The position numbers were made by a program, and so were the translations under genes. A stretch of 64,000 nucleotides of DNA from Gigaspora margarita (Eukaryota; Glomeromycota; Glomeromycetes; Diversisporales; Gigasporaceae): positions 275,489-339,488 of the forward strand of contig WTPW01000026.1 of the NCBI GenBank assembly GCA_009809945.1, read 5' to 3'. Positions within the stretch are counted from its first letter, which is position 1. Each line of letters begins with the position of its first letter. The notes below the pieces were generated by a model. That model had not been told where the DNA came from. It worked only from the letters and a program-made list of their open reading frames with translations, and did no database searches. Shown one piece after another: positions 23,345 through 35,329 of this stretch.

Positions 23345-25335
23345 ATATTTTAAGTAGCTATATATTGATATATAACGCATAATCGTTTTATATCGATTAA
23401 AATTAAACGTTATATATCGATTAACTTGTTATAAATTGATATATATCTATAATCAATAAATATCGTAATTAAAATATAAATGATTATACATCTGCTAATC
23501 GATAGTTATCGTATTCATTATGACGCGAAGCGCTATCCATCATATTTTGTTTTTTATTTTTTAAATTACAGTAGNNGTTTCNAAATGGTTCGAAACATTT
23601 TAAAAATATTTTAAAAACTGTGCAACCAAGCGATCTGTAACCTGCATCATACCAAGCGTGCATTGAACTATATTTGCGAAATGGTTCGAAATTTTGTATG
23701 ATGTATCGATAAAATTTTGTATTACACGATCAGATTAGATCTTTTGTTTATAAATTAGATCTTCTACATTGGTTTTTTTCGTTTTGTTTTGTTTTTTTTT
23801 ATTTTCGTTTTGTTTTTTTTGTTTTCGTTTTGTTTTTTTTTTTTTTTTTTNNNNNNNNNNNNNNNNNNNNNNNNNNNNNNNNNNNNNNNNNNNNNNNNNN
23901 NNNNNNNNNNNNNNNNNNNNNNNNNNNNNNNNNNNNNNNNNNNNNNNNNNNNNNNNNNNNNNNNNNNNNNNNNNNNNNNNNNNNNNNNNNNNNNNNNNNN
24001 NNNNNNNNNNNNNNNNNNNNNNNNNNNNNNNNNNNNNNNNNNNNNNNNNNNNNNNNNNNNNNNNNNNNNNNNNNNNNNNNNNNNNNNNNNNNNNNNNNNN
24101 NNNNNNNNNNNNNNNNNNNNNNNNNNNNNNNNNNNNNNNNNNNNNNNNNNNNNNNNNNNNNNNNNNNNNNNNNNNNNNNNNNNNNNNNNNNNNNNNNNNN
24201 NNNNNNNNNNNNNNNNNNNNNNNNNNNNNNNNNNNNNNNNNNNNNNNNNNNNNNNNNNNNNNNNNNNNNNNNNNNNNNNNNNNNNNNNNNNNNNNNNNNN
24301 NNNNNNNNNNNNNNNNNNNNNNNNNNNNNNNNNNNNNNNNNNNNNNNNNNNNNNNNNNNNNNNNNNNNNNNNNNNNNNNNNNNNNNNNNNNNNNNNNNNN
24401 NNNNNNNNNNNNNNNNNNNNNNNNNNNNNNNNNNNNNNNNNNNNNNNNNNNNNNNNNNNNNNNNNNNNNNNNNNNNNNNNNNNNNNNNNNNNNNNNNNNN
24501 NNNNNNNNNNNNNNNNNNNNNNNNNNNNNNNNNNNNNNNNNNNNNNNNNNNNNNNNNNNNNNNNNNNNNNNNNNNNNNNNNNNNNNNNNNNNNNNNNNNN
24601 NNNNNNNNNNNNNNNNNNNNNNNNNNNNNNNNNNNNNNNNNNNNNNNNNNNNNNNNNNNNNNNNNNNNNNNNNNNNNNNNNNNNNNNNNNNNAGCGAATA
24701 TAAGCGAATATAAGCGAATATAAGTCTGTAGAACTAGTATTATGCAACGAAGAGCGAAAGTAGTTTACAATATTACTATTTTTCATTTTTGTTTTTTTTG
24801 TTATTTTTTTTACTTTTCTACTATTTTTAGAAAGTAGCGAATATAAGCGAATATAATAGTTAAAACAAAGAAGAGAATGATAGCTAACTGTGGGTTGAGG
24901 AAAATAAGTATATAGAACTAGTATTATGTGATAAAGTGCGAAAGTAGTTAAAATATTTCTATTTTCATTTTCATTTTTTTTTTAGTTTTAGTTTTATTTT
25001 TTTTTGTTGTAAAGAATGTATAATAATATATAATAAATAAAATATATTTAATTTAAAATATAATGTATAATAATAATAATAAATAAAAAAATATAAAATT
25101 TTATATTAAAATGCAAAATCTTGTGAAAATATGCGAAAACCTGTAAAACATTTAAAAATAAGTATAAAGTATAATAGTATTGATTAGAATTATTATTCGT
25201 GATTTTTAATCTGATTACTATCGATTATTACTGATTATTATCGATTACTAACTTAATCGATAGTCCTCATCATGGGAGATTTTAATCGATTACTAACCAA
25301 TAACTGATAAACATCGATAGTAATCCCCTTACAAA
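23345..25335. mobile_element. ATCGAT-ended, GCGAAA-rich element of unknown class, copy 2, inside gypsy-1
   Basis: The left edge (about 23355-23520) and right edge (about 25195-25325) are dense in ATCGATTA and TATCGATAG words facing each other. The interior has GCGAAA words, TTTCGTTTTG-type T-rich runs and a stretch (24835-25160) resembling 8140-8500. It interrupts gypsy-1 just before its reverse transcriptase. An 842-base N gap (23851-24692) lies inside, between a T homopolymer and an AGCGAATATA tandem run. Boundaries are approximate. Confidence 0.65.
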
Positions 25336-28012
25336 TTTTGGTGATGTTGTCAATAAAATATAACCTGTCAGTATTTACTAGCAGAAAAGAGAATTATTAA
25401 AACTGAACTTACTAAGATGTTAAAAGAAGGGTTTATTCAATCTTGTCATAGCCCCTGGACGTTCCCAGTTGTACTTGTTTCTAAAAAAGATGGAAAACAT
25501 GATTCTGTATTGACTATCAAAAACTCAACATGGTGACTCAGAAGAATAATTATCTAATATCCAAATTTAGGATCTTCTGGATGCTTTAAATGGTTCGTCT
25601 TGGTACAGTTCTCAACCTAGCCAGTGGGTACTAGCAGGTCGAAGTAGAAGATTTGGATAAGTTAAAAACTGCTTTTAATACTTTATATAGTATATTTATA
25701 TTCCATGTCATACTCTTTGGGTTAATGAATACTCTAGCAACATTCTAGCAGCTAATAGATTTCTTTTTTCAAGATTTTATGGAAGAATATGTTATTGTAT
25801 ACTTGGATACATTAGTGTATACTCCAAATTCTTCAATGAACATTTATATCATTTAAGTATAGTTTTTATCTGACTCCAACAGGCTGGTCTTACTTTAAAG
25901 CCCTCAAAATGCTATTTTGGTAGAAGAGAATTAAGATTTCTAGGTCATGTCATAAGTGGACAAGAAATTGTGCCTGATCCTGCAAAAATTAAAGCTATAA
26001 AAAATTTTCTGATTCCTCAAAATCTAAAACAATTGAGAGCATTCTTAGGATTAACTGCTTATTACCAGAAATTTATTAAAAATTTTACTCATCTTGCTGC
26101 ACCTCTTAATTATTTATTAAGAAAGTATATTAGTTATAAATGGACTAAAATACAATAAGAAGCTTTTGAGACTTTAAAAAAAAATTGATTACTGCACCTG
26201 TTTTAGTATATTTTAATTTTACTAAAACTTTTATTCTCTTTACTGACATGTCCAATATTGCCCTCAGAGCTATTTTATCTCAAAAAAATGAGGAAGGGCA
26301 TGAACAGGTTATACATTATGCTAGTCGAAGCCTTTCTAAGGCAAAAAAAATTATAACATTACTATAAAAGAATGTCTTGCTATAGTATGGGCTATAAGAT
26401 ATTTTTTCCTATCTACATGGTACTTATTTATTCTTTATATAGATCATTCTGCTCTCAAATATCTATTTGATATTAAATTACCTCAAGACTGACTTGCTCG
26501 ATGGGTAAAAACCCTTATGGAGTACTCTTTTATGACCATCCATAGGCCCAGAAAACACTATACTAACATCAATAGTCTATCTCATATTTAATTAGAACCC
26601 ACCAATAAAATCGTTTTGTTCTATAAATCTTATACAAATAGTTAGTAAAATATTATAAAAACAGAAGAGAAAGAAAAAAAAGAAAAAAATCATTTTATAC
26701 TTCTCTAATTAAGAAAATCTGTTAATCCAGTTCAGGTTCCAGTGTTCTGGCATTCTTATTTAGTTTCTTCTCTAAAGTTCTTTTTCTTTCCAAAAAATAA
26801 TAATAATAATAATAAATAATAAAATAAAATATATATAAAAATATACCAAAATTGAAATAGAAAAAAGAAAAAAAGGACCTCAACACCTATACTCTTTATT
26901 TCCAGTATCTTATAGATGCTACAGTGCTATCTCATTTTACAGTTTTAGAGATTCAAAATTAAAATATCAAACTCAATATTATCATATAATTGATGGATAA
27001 CTGTACAAAAATAATTCCCACTATCCGTTACAACCACTAAGGGTTCTAAAGAAAGAAAAAATCCTTACTATTCTTTTCAGTATGCACAATGATCCCTTTT
27101 TAGATATTTCAGGTTTTTGCTACTTATTAATGAGTTGCAAAAAGATATTATTCACCCCAAATGGGTAAAGATATCAAAAATAACATACGGACTTGCAATA
27201 TATGCTACAAAAAAAACCTATAACCTGTGAGCTCTTTATTCTATTAAGATTGGAAGTCCATTTGACCATATAGATATAGACATAGTCAGGCCTCTCTCTG
27301 TTACTTCAATAAAGAAAAAGTATATTATTTTGCTACTGAGTACCTTACAAAGTTGTGTATTAGAAACTGTGGATACTGAAAGCATCACTGCTTTTATTTT
27401 TAAGACCTTGGTTGTTACTATGGGAGCCCAAAAGAAATACTTTCAGATCAAGGCACCTATTTTTGTATTAAACTTATTACTGCTCTTTGTAAACAACTAA
27501 ATGTACTACTATACTTTGAGTGCCTATTATTTACAAACTAACGTTTAGTGGAGTGATTTAATCAAATGCTCTGTGGTGTTTTAACAAATATATAAATCAA
27601 TTCAGAGAAGATTGGGATACTTACATATCTTTGGCTCTTTTTGCCTATTGTACTATCTTGCATTAGACTACTAGATATGAACCTTTCTTCTTATTGTATG
27701 GTCGAGTTACTGTTTTGCTACTAGAAACTACTAAACTTACTTATCAAAAATGACAAGGTACTGAAGAAGAATTACAGGCTCAAATTCTATAACATGTAAA
27801 AAATTTATTAGAAAAACTAACAGAAGTGAGGCAGATAGCTACTAAAAAAATAAGGAAAACGCAAATAAAGCAAAAGGAACAATACAAAAAAAGGAATAGG
27901 CTTGAATTATATGAAATCAGTGATCAAGTCCTTTATATAAACTAATTTCAAAATGTCATATAGTGCCAAATTAGAACTACATGATGCAGGTTCTTATTAT
28001 ATACATGATGTA
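25336..28012 (+). pseudogene. gypsy-1 reverse transcriptase, RNase H and integrase (fossil)
   Basis: Reverse transcriptase motifs lie at about 25380-25960. The thumb/connection with FLGLTAYYQKFIKNF is at about 26040-26090. RNase H, with FILFTDMSN and HYASRSLSKA, is at about 26200-26500. Integrase core motifs, with SDQGTYF near 27440, lie at about 27200-27700. The integrase C-terminal tail reaches 28010 and continues after the Tigger insertion at 49043. There are roughly twenty or more breaks. Confidence 0.8.
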
Positions 28013-28361
28013 CAGTCGCACCCTCTAAGTGCATGCTCTCAGAACCAAACATAATTATGCACTTAGAGAGGATATGCATATATAGAATTACCCTCTCTAA
28101 ATGCATGCCTTAGGAATCGGATATAAATATGCATTTAGAGAATATGAATTTATAAATTAATAATTCATATACTATAATAAAAACCCAATATAAAAAATGT
28201 TTATATGCAGTAGTTAGTTGTCAATTTAGTAAACTTTAATTTATTCAGAGAAACCATATAATCACAATTAAAAATATAGTACATTTAAATAGCTTAGTAT
28301 ATTTAAATAGCTAAGTGCATATAATACTGTACATACGTATCAGATATGCACATATTAAAAT

Positions 28362-28457
28362 TTTAGAGATTGAAATCAAAATTCATTTTTCTTATGTTAA
28401 AATCAGTTAAAACTGGTTTTAACATAAGAAAAATGAATTTTGATTCCAAACTCTAAG
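28362..28457. repeat. Strong hairpin (perfect-loop inverted repeat)
   Basis: Arms around TCAAAATTCATTTTTCTTAT are inverted about a 6-base loop centred near 28410. Core arms of 35 bp match at about 33 positions, and weaker pairing extends outwards to about 45 bp per arm. It could be a tiny foldback element or a subterminal structure of the Tigger composite. Confidence 0.75.
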
Positions 28458-28799
28458 TTCAACTAAAAAGTTGACTCAAGATTAGAGCTTTGCAGATACA
28501 GTATAAAATTTGCAATTGAATCTGTTATAGCAAATCAAAAAATAGATATTTCAGAATTAATCGTAGGGAATTTCAGAATTAATTGTGGAAATTTCAAGTA
28601 GGATAAAAAATGCCTTACTGAATCTAGTAATGCAGGCATAATGGTAACACTATGATAACATGATAAAAAACAGTTGATATTCCATTTTTAGGAGGTAATT
28701 GAAATGTGACACTGCTACTAGCACGCTATTTTAATCAAGCATAATATTATTCAAAAATGAGAATTTGAGCCACAAGAATTTTTTAATCAGTAATTGTAC

Positions 28800-29080
28800 A
28801 CAATTGAGGCAAATTTGAGTGAATTAACACGTTATTAACACTTTTCATCCTTATAGATTCATCTGATTTGGATTACTCATATTATGTATTAAATTTAAAA
28901 TTATTGTATCTTCATTAGATTATTAAATTGCTCCTGTTTGTCTTGTAATATAAGCATTAATTGTAAATATAATTTAAATAAAGTACCAAGTATTGATTTG
29001 ATTTTATACATGTTACCCTAATAAATCCAATGGCCTTCTTTGAACTTAACTGATTAAATGCTTTATTATTTTACTAGTAT
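28800..29080. repeat. Segment duplicated at 43695-43945
   Basis: Both copies share TTTTCATCCTTATAGATT, TGTAATATAAGCATTAATTG and AATCCAATGGCCTTCTTTGA in the same orientation and order. They lie on either side of gypsy-2 and the Sel1 fragment within the Tigger composite, so the composite interior was partly duplicated. Non-coding. Confidence 0.75.
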
Positions 29081-29109
29081 AATGATGGCACATTCACGCC
29101 ACCCATCTT

Positions 29110-29540
29110 ATTTAATAATTTCAATTTTTAAATCAAATTAGTAACTTAATGATACTATTACAAAATTTATTATTTATTTTAGTGTATAAATTTGAGTAAG
29201 TATATTGGAATTATTATAATCTCTATCATGATTATTATAAAGAATTTTGTTATAGTTTACTCATTAATGTAGTATACACAGCAATATTAGTATTGAATTA
29301 TTATAATTTTACTATAAGTTATTATAAAAATTTTGTTATAGAATTTATTTACTATTTGGTGATTATTATATGTAGTTAAGGTAAATTTGATTGCATTAGT
29401 TTATCGTGATTCCTATTATGATTAATTATAAAGAATTCTATTACAGTCTTATATATTAATTAGTCACATGGTGTTTATTATTGGAATTATCATGATTTTC
29501 ATGTAAAAAAATCTATTTCAGAGCTTACTATTCCAGTGAT
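29110..29540. repeat. Degenerate AT-rich tandem-like repeats
   Basis: Words such as GATTATTATAAAGAATTTTGTTA recur about three to four times with about 110-130-bp spacing and many changes. The stretch is non-coding. Confidence 0.45.
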
Positions 29541-29544
29541 CTAT

Positions 29545-29811
29545 TAATTTACAGCTAAGTAAAAAAAAAGCAAGTAAAAAAAAATAAAATAAAAAAAATC
29601 TGATTAATTAACTAAAGTTTTCAGATTCTATATAGTATAAAACAAAAAGTCAACTTCATGTGACCTAATTATAGATGCAATTATTCTATTAATTTAAAGT
29701 AAAAAAAAAAAGAAAAAAAAAGATAGAAAGAAAGAAAGAAATCTGACTGATTGAAGTTTTCAGATTCCATGTAAGCAAAATGAAAAATCAACTTCATATG
29801 GCTTATTCTTA
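29545..29811. repeat. Tandem array with A-runs and ATCTGACTGA units, left part
   Basis: Units of about 115-130 bp start with an A-run, then ATCTGATT or ATCTGACTGATTGAAG, then AGATTC and TCAACTTCATRTG. The array continues after gypsy-2 at 40137-40300, so gypsy-2 inserted into this array. Confidence 0.65.
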
Positions 29812-29815
29812 GTAT

Positions 29816-30242
29816 TGTTATAGAATAGGTCTCTAAATTCTAATTGCTAAAATATTCTAAGTGTTCCTATTACTTTATAGTTTTATTGTTTTATTGTTTT
29901 ATCACTTTATTGGTTTATTATTTTATTACTTTATTGTTTTATTACTTTTCAAAAGATATATAAACCCTAGTTTTCTACCCTCTTGCACAATAGACTCAGA
30001 TTCCCCTCTCCTCTCCTAATGTTTACAAATAAATATCCTCTTTATATCCTATCATATTATTATAAAATATATCTTATCCCAATAAATATTCTCTTGCTCT
30101 TTGATAAATATATACTAAACCGCTCTAGTGAAGTAATATTCCACTTGCACACCGCTTCATAACTTCTCTGAACCTTACAAGATCCCTGTTACTGTATGTT
30201 GTGTTGCAAGTACTATATTGAAGGCAATAGTCGCTTGTAACA
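29816..30242 (+). repeat. 5' LTR of gypsy-2
   Basis: The LTR carries TTTATTG-type tandem runs at about 29880-29945, a TATA-like GATATATAAACCC at about 29950 and AATAAATATCC further on. A putative primer-binding region follows at 30243. It pairs with 39706-40132. Confidence 0.92.
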
Positions 30243-30652
30243 TTTTGTTGCCTTCTAGCAGAAATCTTTAAAAACAGCCAGAACTCTTAGGACCCTTTCT
30301 CCCCCCTCCACTGCAAGGATATTTCTCTTGTCTCTTTTCTTCTTTTATTAAAGTTATTATTTTTGGTTTACCTGTCAAATTGAAAAAGATTCGTTCAGAA
30401 AGGCATACTTGAAGCCTCTTGCTTTTGTAGCACTGGTATTTTCCTGTCGAATTGAAAGAGATTTGTTCAGAAGGGCATACTTGAAGCCTCTGCTTTTGTA
30501 GCACTTTTATTTGTTATTAGTTATTTTCTTTTAGACCCAGATTGAAATTTTCTTACCTTTTCTTAGTATATTCTAGACCTCTTAGTTTCCAACCTTTTTC
30601 TTTTTCTTTTTAAGTCAAAATTCTAAATTGCTTACCTCTTAGACCTTTTTAT
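30243..30652 (+). other. gypsy-2 leader with a 72-bp direct duplication
   Basis: 30371-30442 is repeated at 30443-30510 (CCTGTCRAATTGAAA through TTTTGTAGCACT) with few differences. The leader would hold the packaging region of the element RNA. No frame of interest is present. Confidence 0.75.
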
Positions 30653-32113
30653 ATGAGTAGAGCTTACCAAATTCATTTAGAACAAATTGAAGCACACGAC
30701 GCCCACCATCCTTCTTCTCTTGCAATTGAAGTTATACAAGTCACTGATCCTGATTTATCTTGCTCTGTTTGCTTTCCACCTACTGTCTACCATAGCCAGT
30801 TTTGCCATTTTTGGTTACAATACCAACCTGCTTATTCTGCTACCAGCTACACTCAACAAACTATCAGAGCCCATTTTGAACTTTGCCAACCTAGTGCAAA
30901 TTATAATATTGTTAGAGCTGCTGCTAGAGACATAGATTTTAGTTGTCGATATAATAATCCTGATCTTAACCCTGCTGGAATAATTGCTGCTCTCCTTTAT
31001 CATTATACTCGCTTTACTCTTCTTCCTATCTTACCTAATAACTTCAAAGCCACTACCTTTGATCTTTATATTGAAGGACCTACTCAATCTACTCCTTTTC
31101 AATCCCACTCTGATAATCCTCTTGTAAATCTTTCTGTTAGCCAAATTGACCAAGAGAATAACCAGGACCTTGAATTTAGTATCTCTCCCATACCACAATC
31201 TATCTTTATCCTTGCCTCTGAAGGCCTTGACAATCTAGCTGGACCCTCTTATTCTTCTACTTTACCTCCTTACAACAAAAACACTACCCAAGTCCAATTT
31301 TCTCCTTGTATTCCACTTCCTTCTTCACCCCTTACTACTATCCAGCTTGACCAACCTCTTTCTCAACTTAATACTCTACCTCCTAATCCACTACCGCGAT
31401 TTCTTCAAAATCTTAATCCTATACAATATTTTCGACGAACACCTCCACCAGTAACCACCCCTCAATTACCAGTTGTAAACGAACTATACCAAACTAATCA
31501 CACTCTTAATACTACTCCTCTAACTACACCTCCTCTACACCATCAACCACATAATCTTTTTGATCCTCAACCTGCTCCTACTGATCACCAAATAATTGAA
31601 GTACACAAAGTAACCCCTCCACAACCAAACGTACTAGTTGAACAACCTAACCAAACCCCTATTACTACTCCTATTGACCCACCTCCTTTACAAGTTCAAC
31701 GTCAATTCTATCTTCCCCAAGTTGAAATTATTGAATCTCACATAGTTGGAGCCTATCCTAACCCAGCTGTTATTGAACCTGCAATTTTAGAAGAAGTAAA
31801 TTTAGAAGTAAATTTACCAGAACAAGAAGAAAACCCCAACGAAGAATTAATTGAATCAGAAGAAGAAATATTAGAAAAAGAAGCATTAGAAGAAGAACCA
31901 GAAGACTTTAATCAAGAAGAATTAGTTGAAAAGGAAGAAGAACCTGAAGAACCTAACCCAGAAGAACTTATATTTTCAGATTCAGAATCAGACGCTACTG
32001 TAGAAGACCCAGAACCAGAAAGAAATATGGCTAAAGATGCTATGAATGCTGCTGCTGCTGCTATAACTGCTCTTGCTGATGCTATGGGAGAGGCAGTGAA
32101 AAATCTCTTATGA
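30653..32113 (+). CDS. gypsy-2 5' frame, 486 codons, Pro-rich then acidic
   Basis: The protein opens MSRAYQIHLEQIEAH. The first 150 residues are globular-looking and rich in aromatic residues. Residues about 200-370 are rich in Pro/Thr/Gln/Asn, and about 380-465 are dominated by Glu (a long EE-rich acidic segment). The tail is Ala-rich (NAAAAAITALADAM). I recognise no conserved domain. Its place between the leader and the Gag core suggests a Gag-associated structural role, but this is an inference from position. Confidence 0.65.
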   Translation: MSRAYQIHLEQIEAHDAHHPSSLAIEVIQVTDPDLSCSVCFPPTVYHSQFCHFWLQYQPAYSATSYTQQTIRAHFELCQPSANYNIVRAAARDIDFSCRYNNPDLNPAGIIAALLYHYTRFTLLPILPNNFKATTFDLYIEGPTQSTPFQSHSDNPLVNLSVSQIDQENNQDLEFSISPIPQSIFILASEGLDNLAGPSYSSTLPPYNKNTTQVQFSPCIPLPSSPLTTIQLDQPLSQLNTLPPNPLPRFLQNLNPIQYFRRTPPPVTTPQLPVVNELYQTNHTLNTTPLTTPPLHHQPHNLFDPQPAPTDHQIIEVHKVTPPQPNVLVEQPNQTPITTPIDPPPLQVQRQFYLPQVEIIESHIVGAYPNPAVIEPAILEEVNLEVNLPEQEENPNEELIESEEEILEKEALEEEPEDFNQEELVEKEEEPEEPNPEELIFSDSESDATVEDPEPERNMAKDAMNAAAAAITALADAMGEAVKNLL

Positions 32114-32880
32114 AAATAGACTTCTATCATGGTGATGGAACCCAAGATCCTGTAACTTGGATAGAAGAATTTGAACGAGCTGCCAAAGCTAACCATTGGA
32201 GCCCCGCTCGCCAATTAGAACTTTCTTGTGCATATATGAAAGATAATGCTCAGAAATGGCTTACTAGCCTTGAGCATGAGCCTACCCATTTTCATAATGA
32301 AGACCATGACAATGAAGATATTGTTAGTTTTACCTATATTTTCAAAGGAAAATTTAGTACTACCAAACAGAAAGATACCTGGCAAAAACACACTTTGAAA
32401 TTAAACAAGGCACAGACACTGTTGATACCTACATTAGCAGTTTAAATGACTCAGGGGAAGAGTTGACCCAAGAGAAGTTTTTCCTGCTCTAGTAATGATT
32501 CAATTATTCATCCAAGGACTACGCCCAGAATATGCTATGAATGTCCAAGCTGCTGAACCTGAAACTTTGGATGCTGCAATTGCTAAAGCATGCAAATGGG
32601 AAACCGGACGGATAATGACCTCTGACCATAATGCAAATGATACTAACAAGGCTATCGAACGCCTTACAGAACAAATTGCTAAGCTTAGTATCAACCTTGC
32701 TGAAAAACAAGCTGCCCCTACTCCTACTCCTGCCTATTACTCTGACCAAAATAAGGACCGACTCTAGCAAGAAGCTACCAATGCCACCTGTTACTATTGT
32801 GGACAAAAAGGACATTGTCATGCCCGGTTCCAAGATAACAAGAGGGACAACCAAGAATACCAATCCCGAGGTTGAAGTAA
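32110..32880 (+). pseudogene. gypsy-2 Gag core and zinc knuckle (fossil)
   Basis: The stretch shows a Retrotrans_gag-like core (FYHGDGTQDPVTWIEEF, then KWLTSL and LFIQGLRPEY). A CCHC zinc knuckle of the CYYCGQKGH type follows at about 32790-32820. The Gag core assembles the particle and the knuckle binds RNA. Confidence 0.82.
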
Positions 32881-33229
32881 TAATTACTCTTCTCGAAATA
32901 ACTGATCCTATGACAGATTCAGATCTCGAAACTGAAGTAAATCCAAGAACTGAAACTATAATAATAACCGCTCTGGATATGATCGACCCGAAGCCAAAGT
33001 CAATCACGTGATAGATACAGAAATGACCAGAATTACTGATCCTCTGATCGATCCAGATCCAGAAATTGCTCTTCTACCCCTTATTCCCATGATGTATATA
33101 CCATCAATACTGCTAATGACTATACTTATGAGCAGTTCGAAACTTTTCTTGTGAATGAATCCATATGTACCGCTCTTGCTAGTTACTTGACTCAAGAACC
33201 CAAAGCCACCAGATCCAGACCCCAACCTA

Positions 33230-33640
33230 TACTACTCCTGTTAAATGCAATATCAAACTTCAAGGGAAACCTTACCATGCTGTAATTGATAGTGGAGCTG
33301 CTATCAGCATGATCTCTCACCAAGTTGTAAAAGAACTTGGATTAAAAATTGAAGCCCCTTCTACTAGCCTTATTGTTTCTGCTGCTGGATCATCTGTTCG
33401 CCCTCTTGGAATTATTTAAAATCTTCCAATTGAGATTGAAGGAACCACTATCCCTCTTGATGTAGAAGTAATGAATGCCACCTCCTACTCATTGCTTTTA
33501 GGTAATGACTGGTCACAAAAAGTAGATGCAAGCTACAATTGGAAAAACAAAGCCTATACTTTTCGTGGAATAAAAAGAAGATTCATGTACCTACCTCCTA
33601 TGAAAATAACCAACCTTACCTACCCAACCTACTCTTACTG
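33230..33640 (+). pseudogene. gypsy-2 protease domain (fossil)
   Basis: A retropepsin-like motif IDSGAAISMIS lies at about 33282-33315, with IVSAAGSSVRPLGII downstream and a LLLGNDW motif at about 33495. This is the usual order of a gypsy aspartic protease, which cleaves the polyprotein. Confidence 0.85.
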
Positions 33641-33739
33641 ATGAAAAGGATTAGAAAAATTTGAACAAGAGTATCTTAGTCCAAAAGAAGCTTTTATGGC
33701 AGATACAGAAACAAATATCTGGACCACTGTAACTCGCAG

Positions 33740-35110
33740 ACCCATACACAGTGCATTCTTCTCCAATCAAAAATGTGGATGCTGCTACTCCTACAATCAT
33801 CTATACGCTGACTGCCCCAACAATGAATGTTACTGATGTTGTCACTATGGACACCTTGCTGCTCATTGCCCTAGGAAGGCCCCTAAACATAATATCTGTA
33901 AAACCTGTTTTCAACCAGGACAATTATATAAGGACTGCCCAGAAAACTGCTGCTATCAATATGGACAATATGGACATATCGGAGCCATCTGTCCTCAAAT
34001 GACCTAGAAATTAGAAAATCAAAGATTTGAATGTAGTTGTAATCCCCAGGCTGTAAATGCTCAACGCCTTCTTTATTATACCCGATTACGAACCTACCAC
34101 TGCTATAAATATAAGGTACCCAAGAAACCAGAAGAGATTAGACCCTTGAACCAAACAATAGTATGCAATGGATGTTGGATTGATTTCCATCATAATTTAG
34201 AACTTGATGACCCCCGAAGTATTGAATTCTTCACCAATGGTGAAGGCAGAAGAACACTGACCGAATGTAAACTTTGCAAGAAACAAGAAATTAGATCCAA
34301 GATGATTAAACTCAATTCTAGTCGAAAGGATGTTCGATTTTGTGACCTTGAACACCTCTATGCCTACAAGGCTGCCCAGGATATTGAATATAACCCCAAT
34401 TACAATCTCTGGACCCAAGTACGTCATTATACAGAATCTTTAAGGAATGCCGGACACAGCTATGACCTCAACCAAAGCAGAATTTTTCATTTAGCCCAGA
34501 TCCAGATTGGCGAAAGCAATGAAAACCTTGCCCATGCTCTTGAACCTCAATATGATGACCATTCTAACCAAGGTTATACCTATGATGAAGTAAATGTCAT
34601 TATGAGAGCCACTCATGTAGAATTAACAGAAACAGAAAAACAAATATTACAAAGAATTCTTGCTAAATCTTTTGACATGAGTTATCCTGATTTTGACAAA
34701 AGAAGAGCCATGGAAAACTTATGAAGAAACTTTGCAGGAACTGCAGGCCTTTGTGAATCCTGTACCATGGTCAAAACAAATAATGAACTCTGACAATATG
34801 AAAATTTGTACAAGGAATGCTATGAAGAAGCCCACCCTCTCCCAGATCCAGAAACAGAAATCCTTCCTCCACCTACTCTCTCTATACCTGAAACACTTGA
34901 ACCCGGTGAATCCACTACCCTTTCTGAACTAGAGTCATCTATTGTTGCACTCATCATAACTGTCTCGCCTGTTCTGGAATCAGCTGAACTGATTCAACTC
35001 TTACAGGAACAGATTCGACAACAAGCTCAAATCATTACCCTCCTTCAAGAACAAGCCAAAACATTTGAATACCAGGAACAGATCATCAAAACTCTACAGG
35101 ACTGAGTCCA
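33740..35110 (+). pseudogene. gypsy-2 Cys-rich accessory region between protease and reverse transcriptase (fossil)
   Basis: At about 33770-34000 several CxxC/H-type knuckles follow each other (for example CPNNECY, HYGHLAAHCPRKAP and CKTCFQPGQLYKDC). At 34146-34724 a protein stretch with CNGCW and CKLCKK pairs is followed by an acidic and Gln-rich tail with coiled-coil character (LLQEQIRQQAQIITLLQEQ) near 35000-35070. I know of no standard gypsy domain here. The role is unknown; RNA or DNA binding is a guess from the Cys pairs. Confidence 0.6.
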
Positions 35111-35329
35111 TTATTTTGAAAACTTTCATCATTGATTAAGGGACCTGTATACCGAGTCTACTGTCTCTATACCCGAGTCTAGCAACCAGGGTACTCAAAA
35201 TTTTTGAGTTATCCTGAGCATGATCAAAAACTACTCGAAGATACAGACAATTGTAGATCCAGACATATTCGAGAAATATATATGACTTAGGAAATTAACC
35301 CAAAAGTAGGACCCCTCACTACTGACCAA

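Noticed and set aside
23764-24786. Long open frames across the first N gap on both strands
   Set aside because: They consist of unknown bases; no protein can be read from them.
32519-33007. Long minus-strand frame
   Set aside because: It lies opposite the gypsy-2 Gag and knuckle region and has no motif of its own.
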